Source: Streptomyces nodosus (GTDB lineage: Bacteria > Actinomycetota > Actinomycetes > Streptomycetales > Streptomycetaceae). Taken from it: a stretch of 64,000 nt of DNA. The position numbers were made by a program, and so were the translations under genes. Positions 7,698 through 15,027 of this stretch are shown piece after piece; the stretch's first letter is position 1, and every line of letters starts with the position of its first letter. The notes beneath the pieces were generated by a model, which was given only the letters and a program-made list of their open reading frames with translations, had not been told where the DNA came from and searched no databases. Location: positions 3,746,501 through 3,810,500 of the forward strand of contig NZ_CP023747.1 of the NCBI RefSeq assembly GCF_008704995.1, read 5' to 3'.

Positions 7698-8036
7698 TGG
7701 GAACTCCCCGGCGGCGTACTCGAACTGAACGAGACGCCAGAGGCCGGCGTCGCCCGCGAAGTCTGGGAAGAGACAGGCATCCACGTCGAGGTCGACGAAC
7801 TGACCGGCGTCTACAAGAACACCACCCGAGGTGTCGTCGCCCTGGTCTTCCGCTGCAAGCCCTCCGGCGGCCTCGAGCGCACATCAAGCGAGTCGACAGC
7901 CGTCTCCTGGCTCACACCCGACGAGGTCAGCGAGCGCATGTCCGAGGTCTACGCGATCCGACTCCTGGACGCCCTGGATGGCAACGGCCCCCACGTGCGG
8001 AGCCACGACGGCAAGCAACTCATCCCAGCGGGATAA
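7698..8036 (+). pseudogene. NUDIX hydrolase lacking its N-terminus
   Basis: The frame starts abruptly at WELPGG and continues with the NUDIX box pattern GGVLELNETPEAGVAREVWEETGIHVE (GX5EX7REVXEEX). The C-terminal part then reads VALVFRCKPSGG...VSWLTPDEV. The usual first 30-40 residues (beta strands before the box) are absent, replaced by sequence belonging to the opposite strand rep. NUDIX proteins are regular AICE components (Pif of pSAM2 is one). The catalytic box is intact, but no proper start codon or ribosome site exists. Confidence 0.75.
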
Positions 8037-8560
8037 GACTTTCCCTACTTCATCAAGGCCCGCGCACGGCGCGGGCGCGCGCCGCCTCGACGGCGCGGCC
8101 TGCCTCCTGTCTCCGCCCCGGCTGGCCGCGCCCGGCGGCGCGCTGCGTGCATGCGGGCAAGGGCGGGACGTCATCCGCGGGCACAAGATATGCCTCCGGC
8201 GGGGGATCGGCCGGCACCGGGATGGAGGGGGCGCCGTTCCCGACTGCGGGTACATCGTGGCGTGCGTTGGGGGGCTCCCATCCCGTCCACCGTCGACCCA
8301 GGCAGAGCCGAGCAGACGCGGCCCATGGCGTCCAGGTCGTTCGTACAGTGGCGCGCTCCACCTGGACGCCATGAACCACGCCTACTCCACGGTGTGTGGG
8401 TCGACGGCGGACGGGATGGGAGCTGGGGCGAGTCGTGAGCAGGTCGCCCCGCCTTGCCCTTTTCCTGGATTCTCACCCCGCAAGCCCCAAACGAACCTTA
8501 ACCTGACTAGGTACGAAAAGAGGAAGGCGAGCAAAAAGCAACCGCCAGGAGGATAACAAA
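8037..8560. other. gene-free region with a large palindrome
   Basis: No open frame here has convincing codon use or a ribosome site. It contains the 150-bp imperfect palindrome at 8274-8423. The last 90 bp become A-rich, leading into the low-GC kinase gene and presumably containing its promoter. Confidence 0.5.
8274..8423. repeat. 150-bp imperfect palindrome
   Basis: The outer arms 8274-8300 and 8397-8423 are complementary at 26 of 27 positions. The inner arms 8324-8337 and 8360-8373 are perfectly complementary over 14. The intervening 23-nt segments are of equal length and only about half matched. The centre is a 22-nt loop. Equal spacing shows one original long palindrome that has drifted in the middle, as in a MITE-like element, structured RNA or cruciform-forming site. 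Confidence 0.8.
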
Positions 8561-9739
8561 ATGACCGACCCTACCGAGTTGATGCTGACCGACCTCTCGA
8601 ATTCTTACACAGATTCGAAAGTTTCGAATGCTTTTCTCCGTCTGTACGTGAGTGATCCTCGATTCGGCCGCGCTTTCGCTAGCTTTCACGAACAGCTAAA
8701 CGAGCATTTCGAATCCATCAACGACAGGGCGGAGACGACCCACCACTACTGGGCCGAGCAAAGCAGAGGAATGCTCGCACTCATCAAGGAAGTCACCAAC
8801 TTCCTCGATTCTCTCAAGCATGCCGGAATGCAGGTGCACCTCGCGGAGTCCTATGCAGGTGCAATAAAGGGCTGTCAGTCTTGGCTGGTGCGCAGCGGGG
8901 GCAGCGCCATCCCGGACGACTTCGAGCAAATTGAAATCATCAAATACGAGCCAGTTTTCTCGCGTCCAGACACCGAGATCAAACTGAAGAAGTCCAGCCA
9001 GCGCAACCAGCTGCAGCTTATCGGCGAAGGCTCGTACGCCAAGGTGTTCTCGTTCATCGACCCTGACTACGGAATCAAATTCGCCGTCAAGCGCGCCAAC
9101 AAGGACATGAGCGACCGGGATCTTCATCGGTTCCAGCAAGAGTTCGAGATCCTCAAGCGCCTCAGATTCCCGTACATAGTTGAGGTATTCCAGTACGACG
9201 CAACTCGCAATGAATACCTAATGGAGTTTTGCGAGTCCACGCTCCGCAAGTACATCAAGAAGCGCAACAACACGTTGCCGTTTTCGTCACGGAAGAGAAT
9301 TGCGCTGCAATTCTTGTACGGCGTCAACTACATCCACAGCGAAGGCCTGCTTCACCGCGATGTCAGCCTCCAAAACGTTCTAGTGAAGACCTTCAACGGT
9401 GGGGCTGTCCTTGTAAAGCTGTCAGACTTCGGCCTCGCCAAGGACAGGAATTCTGAGTTCACGCGAACGAAGACGGAGATGCGGGGAACCTATCGGGACC
9501 CCCTCCTGGAGAACTTCAAGGACTATGGCGTACGCAATGAAATCTACTCGATCGGCTGGGTACTTTCCTATATCTTCACTGGAAGAGATGCTCTAATGTC
9601 CCAAGATGATGCGCCGAGTCAGATCGTGCGGAAATGTGCGGCGCATGATGTCGCCCATCGGTACGGGAGCGTACGCGAACTAATTGGCGACGTCGAGAGA
9701 CTGGAATCCACCCCGCCGCCCACAGACGCTCCGGCATAA
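8561..9739 (+). CDS. cytosolic Ser/Thr protein kinase with a novel N-terminal domain
   Basis: 392 aa. Residues 1-145 form an apparently all-helical domain I do not recognise. Residues 150-385 are a Hanks-type kinase with glycine loop GEGSYAKVF (155-163), ATP lysine 177 in FAVKR, catalytic loop HRDVSLQN (265-272), and DFG (289-291). HRDVS replaces the usual HRDLK, so the lysine of the catalytic loop is absent, although the catalytic Asp and Asn are kept. There is no transmembrane or PASTA segment, unlike core Streptomyces kinases. GC is clearly lower than in neighbouring genes, pointing to recent acquisition. AGGAGG lies eight bases before ATG 8561. A role in element maintenance or phage defence is possible but unproven. 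Confidence 0.85.
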   Translation: MTDPTELMLTDLSNSYTDSKVSNAFLRLYVSDPRFGRAFASFHEQLNEHFESINDRAETTHHYWAEQSRGMLALIKEVTNFLDSLKHAGMQVHLAESYAGAIKGCQSWLVRSGGSAIPDDFEQIEIIKYEPVFSRPDTEIKLKKSSQRNQLQLIGEGSYAKVFSFIDPDYGIKFAVKRANKDMSDRDLHRFQQEFEILKRLRFPYIVEVFQYDATRNEYLMEFCESTLRKYIKKRNNTLPFSSRKRIALQFLYGVNYIHSEGLLHRDVSLQNVLVKTFNGGAVLVKLSDFGLAKDRNSEFTRTKTEMRGTYRDPLLENFKDYGVRNEIYSIGWVLSYIFTGRDALMSQDDAPSQIVRKCAAHDVAHRYGSVRELIGDVERLESTPPPTDAPA

Positions 9740-9876
9740 CGCTTAGGGGGGGTGAAGCCCTCTGACATCCACGGCTGACATCAACGGTGTAGGACGGGCG
9801 TGCACAGCAACGCCCCCGCCTGGCCGTCACACCGACCATCAGCAGCACCTGGAACGAGGACGGATCGAACTCCTAA

Positions 9877-10725
9877 GAAGTCGTCTCATTTGGTGAGTCT
9901 GCGGTAGCAAATGAGGGTGCAGGCGATCGCGGTGAAGGCCAGGAAGTGCTCCGCTTTGCGCTCGTAGCGGCGGTGCAGGCGGCGGCATCCGGCGAGCCAG
10001 GACATGGTGCGTTCGATCGTCCAACGGTGCCGGCCGAGTCGTGTGGAGGACTCGATGCCTCTGCGGGCGATGCGGTGTCGGATACCGCGCATGCGGAGCC
10101 ATCGGCGCAGGTGGTCGTAGTCGTACCCCTTGTCCGCGTGGAGCTTGGCGGGCCGTCGCCTGCGCGGGCCGCGGCGGGAGCGGATCGGCGGGATCCCGCG
10201 TACGAGTGGCTCGAGCGCCTGGCTGTCGTGGAGGTTCGCACCGGAGATGCCGATGGACAGGGGCAATCCGGTCCGCTCGGTGATCAAGTGGATCTTCGAG
10301 CCCTTCTTGCCTCGGTCTACAGGATTCGGACCTGTCAGCTCCCCCCTTTCAGGGCCCGCATGTTCACCGAGTCGATCGCGCAACGGGACCAGTCCAAGTC
10401 GCCGCGTGAGCCCAACTCGTCGAGGACCAGCCGGTGCAGCTTGGCCCACACCCGAGCTGCGGACCACTCGGTGAAACGCCGGTGCGCGGTCGGTCCCGAC
10501 GGGCCGAAGACCGGCGGCAACTGCCGCCAGGTGCAACCCGTCGTGGCGACGAAGATGATCGCCGCGAGGACCTCACGGTCACCGTGCCGTCGCCGACCCC
10601 CGCCCTGTGGGCGTGTGGGGGCGGGAGGCACCACACGCTGGAAGAGGTCGTACAACTCGTCCGGCACCAAGCGTTCCACCATCAGCACAAGCCCAGACTA
10701 CCGATCACCCCAAATGAGACGACGT
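9877..10725 (-). mobile_element. IS5-family (IS427-group) insertion sequence
   Basis: About 849 bp with near-perfect terminal inverted repeats built on GTCGTCTCATTTGG at the left end and its complement at the right. CTAA (possibly CTAAG) is duplicated at 9873-9876 and 10726-10729, the expected target for this group. It carries two overlapping minus-strand frames that encode the transposase. It lies just beyond the stop codon of the GIY-YIG-like gene and interrupts no recognisable gene. Confidence 0.9.
9886..10688 (-). CDS. IS5-family transposase made by -1 frameshifting
   Basis: The first frame (10335-10688, 117 aa) carries the DUF4096-type N-terminal domain (VPDELYDLFQRVVPP...TTGCTWRQLPP). 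The second (9886 to about 10345) carries the DDE catalytic part: DRGKKGSKIHL, the conserved NLHDSQALEPLV and ADKGYDY, and the C-terminal R-x6-E region RHRWTIERTMSWL. The frames join at a slippery AAAGGGGGG on the minus strand near 10340; a -1 slip there gives one product of about 266 aa. Both halves look intact, so the element may still be mobile. Confidence 0.85.
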
Positions 10726-10737
10726 CTAAGGAGGTGC

Positions 10738-11685
10738 TCAAATGACGAGTTCCGACGGTTTGGCAGTAGCGGCCACCGCCGAACACACCGCAGTCCAGAT
10801 CTCTGCAGCTGAGGTAACCCGCAGAGAGACGGTCTCCGTGTAGCCGTCATAGGCAAGGCCGTTATCCAATACCGGAGGCCAACCACGAGCACGCCACGAC
10901 TCGACCGTGATTCGCTCAACAGCCCGAGCATCACGCCCAAGCCGGAAGCTCATCGTGTTCAGCACAGTCCACCCATTGCGGCCGTGCTCGTACAGCCGGC
11001 TGTTCTTGGGTGAGTGCTCACAGATACCGACCTTGGCGGCCGCAAGAGTCGACTTGATCACCAAGTAGAGCAGCGCCGGTCGATCAGGTTTGAACCCATG
11101 GTTGGCACATGCCGCACATGGACCGCCGCTGAAACGGGCGTTCAGGGACGGGTCGCAGTAGTGACCCAAAGCCGAGCACCGGCCCGGCCACATGGTCGTA
11201 TCGTTCGTGTACGGGATCCCCGTGTCAGGCTCATAGCCCCATGCACGCGCTATCTGGCGCGCCTTCTCGTCCGGGAATCGGGCCTTACCTCCGCAGTGCT
11301 CGCAACTGCCCTGTCCTGAACGTATGTTGTCCAAGCGTGGACTGACGACGTTCCAGCAGCGGAGGCACCAAGCGTGGACGGGCTGCCTCACCTCGTGGAT
11401 TATCTCCATTGGCAGCACACGGCCGCGGGTGATCATGTCCGCACGGCGCTCATTCGCTCGCCGATTCTTGCGGCAGTGACCGCAACCAGCGCCCCCATAC
11501 ACCGGGTTACGGATATAGCTAAGGTACACGTCGAACGGTGTCTCATGGCCAGGGCATCGCTTGTTGAGACACCGGACCCGCCATGGCAACGACGTGCGGC
11601 CCGGGTAAGGCTCGATCGGTTCGCAGCCGGCCTCCTTGAGTTCCGCTGTCGCTCCGACGTGATCGGTCTTAGGTTTCTTCGTCAC
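10738..11685 (-). CDS. zinc-ribbon repeat protein with a GIY-YIG-like C-terminal domain
   Basis: 315 aa from GTG 11685, which has AGGA seven bases upstream (GTG 11691 also possible). The N-terminal 190 residues contain a series of cysteine/histidine knuckles (VRCLNKRCPGH, CGHCRKN, WCLRCWN, CEHCGG, CAACANHG) typical of treble-clef/zinc-ribbon DNA-binding repeats. Residues about 205-280 read LLYLVIKS...AAKVGIC...SRLYEHGRNGWTVL...AVERITVESWR, which fits a GIY-YIG nuclease core with Arg and Glu at plausible catalytic places. The same architecture occurs in phage-borne homing endonucleases. Remote assignment only. Confidence 0.55.
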   Translation of the reverse strand: MTKKPKTDHVGATAELKEAGCEPIEPYPGRTSLPWRVRCLNKRCPGHETPFDVYLSYIRNPVYGGAGCGHCRKNRRANERRADMITRGRVLPMEIIHEVRQPVHAWCLRCWNVVSPRLDNIRSGQGSCEHCGGKARFPDEKARQIARAWGYEPDTGIPYTNDTTMWPGRCSALGHYCDPSLNARFSGGPCAACANHGFKPDRPALLYLVIKSTLAAAKVGICEHSPKNSRLYEHGRNGWTVLNTMSFRLGRDARAVERITVESWRARGWPPVLDNGLAYDGYTETVSLRVTSAAEIWTAVCSAVAATAKPSELVI

Positions 11686-11691
11686 AGGCAC

Positions 11692-12131
11692 ATCCTGGCA
11701 ACGAGCACTGACATACGGTCGACTGCGGCATCTGCTTCAAGGCATTGACGGAACGAAGAGTTGTGCCAGAACCGTGCCAGATCGTGCGGGGAACCATGGG
11801 GAAGGGCGGGGACCAGGCCGCCGACCAGTCAGGTCCCCCTAGCCGCTCCGCCGCAGGTCAGCCCAGCAACCACCCGTGAGTAACCCGAGCTTCCCAGGCT
11901 GATGGCTCACGGGCTGCTGCTGCAAGCCGGCCGGGGCAGCCTCCCCTCTTCGACGAGACCCGTAGCCTGGCTGAGGTGTATCAGAGCACACCGACAGAGA
12001 GACCCTGGCTTGGGTGCCAGGGTCTCTCTCGGGCTCGTCAACGTCCTCTCACGGGGTCTCCGTGATGACCTTGGTCTCCGTACGTCCCCGAACGGTGAAG
12101 GGACTACGAAGCTACGGATGGGTTTCCGTGA
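11692..12131. other. intergenic region with two hairpins
   Basis: No gene is recognised in 440 bp. GGGGACC (11808-11814) pairs with 11832-11838; beside it lies the 17-nt repeat 11845-11861 shared with the att region at 4533-4549. Together they suggest another element end has been here. The strong hairpin 11996-12029 closes the next gene. Confidence 0.45.
11996..12029 (-). terminator. hairpin terminator
   Basis: Perfect 14-bp inverted repeat (11996-12009 with 12016-12029) with a 6-base loop, about 100 bp downstream of the stop of the small membrane protein gene. Confidence 0.8.
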
Positions 12132-12365
12132 TCAGGGCCAGATGTAACCCAAGATCATGAGGAAGAGAACCGCGACTCCAACGGCTGCACCACCTGCTGT
12201 CTTCACGGCCTCGTAGTACGACACGCCCTCCATGGTCCGATGAAGGATGCCGGCGAACATTCCGATGATGATCGCGATCAAGACCGCGATCAAGGAATCG
12301 GTCTTCTTGTTCCTCGGGGACTGATGAGGAACGGGGAATTGCGGGGTGTTCTGCGGCGCACTCAT
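12132..12365 (-). CDS. small two-helix membrane protein
   Basis: 77 aa from ATG 12365, with GAAGGG upstream. A polar N-terminus of about 22 residues (SAPQNTPQFPVPHQSPRNKK) precedes two hydrophobic helices, SLIAVLIAIIIGMFAGIL (about 24-41) and GAAVGVAVLFLMILGYIW (about 59-76). No family is recognised. Small membrane proteins are frequent in AICEs, but a role in transfer or immunity cannot be assigned from sequence. Confidence 0.65.
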   Translation of the reverse strand: MSAPQNTPQFPVPHQSPRNKKTDSLIAVLIAIIIGMFAGILHRTMEGVSYYEAVKTAGGAAVGVAVLFLMILGYIWP

Positions 12366-12371
12366 GCGCAA

Positions 12372-12889
12372 CCCTTCGTCTGCCGCCTACGAAGGATGAC
12401 CTGTCGGGTTCGGGCTGGCGAAGTTGCCCGGCCGCTGCTGCGACTTCACCCCAAGGGCTGCTCGGCCCGGTCATGGCGTGACCGTTTCGGCGACCCGTCG
12501 TGCATGGGCCCTCCGTTCCTGCCTCGCCATACCTCGTATTGGCATCCAGGCGTCGGCAGGACTCGGCGCACGCCCAGACCGCCCCACCTATGGCGGTGGG
12601 GGCTTGTCGTCAGACATGGAGCTTGGCCCACGAATGTCCGCAAATCCCAATCGGATCGAGGATTTGTGAGGTTCGTCACCCCCCTGAGGGGCCCGACGTC
12701 CTGTCCAACGACCATGCGGCGAAGCATTGTTGACCTTAAATCGAGGTTGATTGCTCCGCCTGCGACTACGTTGGCGCATGAGCCAGGGTCGGTACAAACC
12801 CGAGGGGGAGGGGAGTCGCGGTGGCGTTGCTGGCTCCCCTCCCCCTCGGGAGAGTTGTCATCTGCAGGTACGTCGTTCGAGTCCGCCCT
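12372..12889. other. intergenic region with one strong hairpin
   Basis: Overlapping frames are present but none has a ribosome site with sensible codon use. The only clear element is the terminator at 12799-12850. Confidence 0.45.
12799..12850 (-). terminator. terminator of the small-gene operon
   Basis: Perfect 17-bp inverted repeat of purine-rich and pyrimidine-rich arms (12799-12815 with 12834-12850) and an 18-nt loop, 40 bp beyond the last stop codon of the minus-strand operon. Confidence 0.85.
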
Positions 12890-13192
12890 TCAGAGCCCTT
12901 GATGTTCGCCAGCCGCCAGAAGGTGTCCGCGGCTGGCAGCTACGCGAAGGACGTCTCGGAGAGCCCTGGTCAGCTCTCTCGCCAGTCGCTGCACTTCCGC
13001 CGGGTTCGTGTCCTGGTCGCCGAGGACCTCCAACGCCTGCTCCAGCAGATCGGTTGCTGAACCGAGCTGGACCGCTTCGATGTTGTCCGCCAGGCGGGAC
13101 ATGTAACCGCCCCGGTCGTCGGTGCTCAGGTAACAGGGCTTGCCCTCCGGACCCGTCCATGGGAGTAGCCGCAGCTTGTTCGGTGTGGTCAT
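12890..13192 (-). CDS. small AICE operon protein, unknown function
   Basis: 100 aa from ATG 13192, whose codon overlaps the stop of the GntR gene (ATGA), so translation is coupled. The sequence starts MTTPNKLRLLPWTGPEGKPCYL, then has a helical, Leu/Ala-rich middle with DLLEQALEVLGD and VQRLARELTRALRDVLRVA. Short proteins with the PWTGPEGKPCYL type of start are seen beside GntR regulators in Streptomyces; function unknown. No cysteine cluster, signal or membrane segment. Confidence 0.75.
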   Translation of the reverse strand: MTTPNKLRLLPWTGPEGKPCYLSTDDRGGYMSRLADNIEAVQLGSATDLLEQALEVLGDQDTNPAEVQRLARELTRALRDVLRVAASRGHLLAAGEHQGL

Positions 13193-13926
13193 CCCCGAGT
13201 CTTCCTGTCGTCGGTCACGTGGTGAACGGTGAATACGGCGTCGACACGATCCCCCGGGAACGACAACAGCCCAGCTTCGACGACGCGGCCGGTGGCGTCG
13301 GTTGCGATGCGGGTGATCGCGAGCACGGCCGCGGTGGCGCCGATGCGGAGGGCCGTTGCCTCGTCCGGCGTCGGGGGACGAGCACACACCGTCTCCCGGA
13401 CGGCGGCCGGCGGCGGACCGAGAACGGCGAAGCGTCTGACCGCCGCCCGGCAACCGGATTCGTCGTCGAGCACTCCAGCAGGGGCCAGATCTCGCGGCAT
13501 GTAGATGCGGGCCAACCCGCGCGGTGACTCCCCTTCGAGGCTGAAGCAGCTGAACTCCGCGAGGGGACAAGGCCGACAGGTCTGCGGGGGCCTGAACCGT
13601 GGCGCTGCGAACGGTGACGCGCAAGGACGGCTCAGCGGCGGTCCAGGGGTCCAGGGGGCCAGGATGCCCCAGTCGCCCACATACATGATCTTCCGTAGAG
13701 GGCGGCGGACGAAGTTGCCCTTGCCGTGGATCTTCTCAACGAGGCCTTGGCCCTGGAGCACCGCGAGGGCATGTCGCAGTGTCACCGTGCTGACCGCGTA
13801 TCGCTCGGCCAGAACGGCTTCGGACGGCAGCCGTTCCCCCAGTTGGACTCGGCCGGTCGTGATCTGTTGCCGGAGGTCGTCGGCGATGTCGTGGTGACGG
13901 GAAGGCACGAGTCCGGTCACCGCCAT
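13189..13926 (-). CDS. GntR/HutC-family regulator with an internally shifted segment
   Basis: 245 aa. The winged helix is at about 10-75 (ADDLRQQITTGRVQLGERLPSEAVLAERYAV with the helix-turn-helix STVTLRHALAVL). A UTRA effector domain is expected after residue 90. Between about residues 91 and 120 the frame is Pro/Arg/Cys-rich and unlike UTRA. The DNA in the next frame reads LRVTVRSATVQAPADLSAL, which does fit. An 8-bp tandem duplication (13642-13657) starts the shift and a second change near 13550 restores the frame. The rest (FSCFSLEGESPRGLARIYMPRDL onwards) is normal UTRA sequence. Confidence 0.8.
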   Translation of the reverse strand: MAVTGLVPSRHHDIADDLRQQITTGRVQLGERLPSEAVLAERYAVSTVTLRHALAVLQGQGLVEKIHGKGNFVRRPLRKIMYVGDWGILAPWTPGPPLSRPCASPFAAPRFRPPQTCRPCPLAEFSCFSLEGESPRGLARIYMPRDLAPAGVLDDESGCRAAVRRFAVLGPPPAAVRETVCARPPTPDEATALRIGATAAVLAITRIATDATGRVVEAGLLSFPGDRVDAVFTVHHVTDDRKTRG

Positions 13927-13927
13927 C

Positions 13928-14140
13928 TCAGCGTCCGCACGGCGACGAGCCGGGTACGCGTGTGTATGTCAGCAGCTCACCCAAATCGAAGACCAGTTGC
14001 TTCGCTCCCTGGGGAAGCTGGAAGAGGTCTCTCACTCGGCAGGCCCGGCCGCCGAGCTGGATGATGTCGCCGCGCTGCACGGTGGCCGCGGTGATCTCGA
14101 TGTTGGAGACCAGCGCGCCACCGAGAATCCGGTCGATCAC
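13928..14140 (-). CDS. small AICE operon protein, unknown function
   Basis: 70 aa from GTG 14140, overlapping the stop of the previous gene by GTGA. The core SNIEITAATVQRGDIIQLGGRACRVRDLF has an SH3-like or translation-factor-like beta-barrel rhythm with a conserved GDxIxLGGxxCxVxDL pattern. It then reads LPQGAKQLVFDLGELLTYTR. Such proteins are common next to KorSA-type regulators; the biochemical role is unknown. Confidence 0.7.
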   Translation of the reverse strand: MIDRILGGALVSNIEITAATVQRGDIIQLGGRACRVRDLFQLPQGAKQLVFDLGELLTYTRVPGSSPCGR

Positions 14141-14340
14141 GGCGCCACCCCCACCGGCGTGGCCAGGCCTACCGCCGAGTGGCACGGGCAGTCGCACACC
14201 TCGTAGATCACCGGTACGTCAATCGGTGCTGACACCGGGGAGGACTCCGCGCAGACGGGGTGTGTGCCGATCCGGCAGGCGGCCGAGCGGTAGGGGACGG
14301 ACGAGGTGCCCGTGAGGTGCGACTTCCGGCCGAGGGACAT
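14137..14340 (-). CDS. small cysteine-containing AICE protein
   Basis: 67 aa from ATG 14340. It contains five cysteines (ACRIGTHPVC, then EVCDCPCH) that could bind a metal or form a small zinc knuckle. The start overlaps the previous stop (TGATG) and its stop overlaps the next start (GTGA), fixing both ends and showing translational coupling. No database family is recognised. Confidence 0.65.
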   Translation of the reverse strand: MSLGRKSHLTGTSSVPYRSAACRIGTHPVCAESSPVSAPIDVPVIYEVCDCPCHSAVGLATPVGVAP

Positions 14341-14657
14341 CAGCGGACCCCCACGAGGCCCTGGGGCCAGGCATCGGCCGGCAAGTGGGGCGCGACGATG
14401 ACCGTGCGGGTCCGCTCGCGCCTCTCCCAAGCCAGAACGTACAGGCGGACGAGTGCGACGTCCTCACCCCTGAGCAGGGGTCGGCCCGCCGCCCCGGCAG
14501 TGTCCCGGCTCAGCGCGGGGATCAGCGCGCCACCGGGTTCAAGGGAGACGGCAGGAACCACCGGCAGCGAAGAGGGCGTTAAGGGGCGGCGGTGCCTGCC
14601 CCTGGAGGAGTTCCGCACCCTGGTGAGGGAGAGGGCACGGCGGATACGGTTGAGCAC
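14340..14657 (-). CDS. AICE operon protein, unknown function
   Basis: 105 aa from ATG 14657. A basic amphipathic start (MLNRIRRALSLTRVR) is followed by a low-complexity Pro-rich linker. The C-terminal domain of about 40 residues contains GEDVALVRLYVLAWERRERTRTVIVAP and ends with LPADAWPQGLVGVR. This composition, with a short Arg-rich helix and a beta-rich end, recurs in AICE regulatory operons. No enzymatic motif. Confidence 0.65.
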   Translation of the reverse strand: MLNRIRRALSLTRVRNSSRGRHRRPLTPSSLPVVPAVSLEPGGALIPALSRDTAGAAGRPLLRGEDVALVRLYVLAWERRERTRTVIVAPHLPADAWPQGLVGVR

Positions 14658-14669
14658 GCTGGTCAGCTC

Positions 14670-14948
14670 CTATCGCTGATGGCCCGGTCCCCCGACATCG
14701 CCCGTCGTGGGGACCGTTCTGCGTACGACCGCCCAGAGGGTGCGGCCGTTCATGCTGGTGGCGAGCAGGCCGAACCGGTCCGCCCGAGCCACCGCGTCCA
14801 GGACCTCCCGCCAGGTCTCGACGGAGAGCGATTCCGGTAACTCCGCCTCCACCGATGTGTGCCAGGGGTGTTCCTCCACTCGCGTGGTGAGCCCAAGGGC
14901 GGACAGCCGGGCGGCAAGGGCCGCCGCGCTCAATCCCGAAGCGGGCAC
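14670..14948 (-). CDS. first gene of the AICE small-protein operon, unknown function
   Basis: 92 aa from ATG 14948. The fold looks alpha/beta, with GLSAAALAARLSALGLTTRVEE, SVEAELPESLSVETWREVLDAVARADRFGLLA and a final strand GRTLWAVVRR. It is the promoter-proximal member of a minus-strand run of six genes ending at 12890 and faces the divergent KorSA-like regulator across an 80-bp region with three palindromes, so it is very likely repressed by that regulator. Confidence 0.7.
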   Translation of the reverse strand: MPASGLSAAALAARLSALGLTTRVEEHPWHTSVEAELPESLSVETWREVLDAVARADRFGLLATSMNGRTLWAVVRRTVPTTGDVGGPGHQR

Positions 14949-14972
14949 AGGACAGCCTCCGTCACTAAACGA

Positions 14973-15018
14973 TCACTTTGAGTGAAGCTAGTTAACTAGA
15001 TTAGAGCTAGTGGACTAG
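14973..15018. promoter_or_regulatory. divergent promoter region with tandem GntR operators
   Basis: Two near-identical 12-bp sites, CTAGTTAACTAG (14988-14999, perfect palindrome) and CTAGTGGACTAG (15007-15018), are spaced 19 bp start to start. A further inverted repeat TCACTTTGAGTGA occupies 14973-14985. The second site ends 9 bp before the GntR start codon and leaves no room for a ribosome site, so the GntR message may be leaderless. The layout fits autorepression plus control of the divergent operon. Confidence 0.75.
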
Positions 15019-15027
15019 ATTTTCCAT

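Noticed and set aside
10742..10843. Short plus-strand frame with AAGGAGG and ATG just right of the IS
   Set aside because: It is only 33 codons, antisense to the end of the zinc-ribbon gene, and the ribosome-site match is partly made by the IS target duplication.
12372..12889. Overlapping frames of up to 220 codons left of the small-gene operon
   Set aside because: No consistent codon bias, start signal or recognisable motif; parts overlap a terminator.
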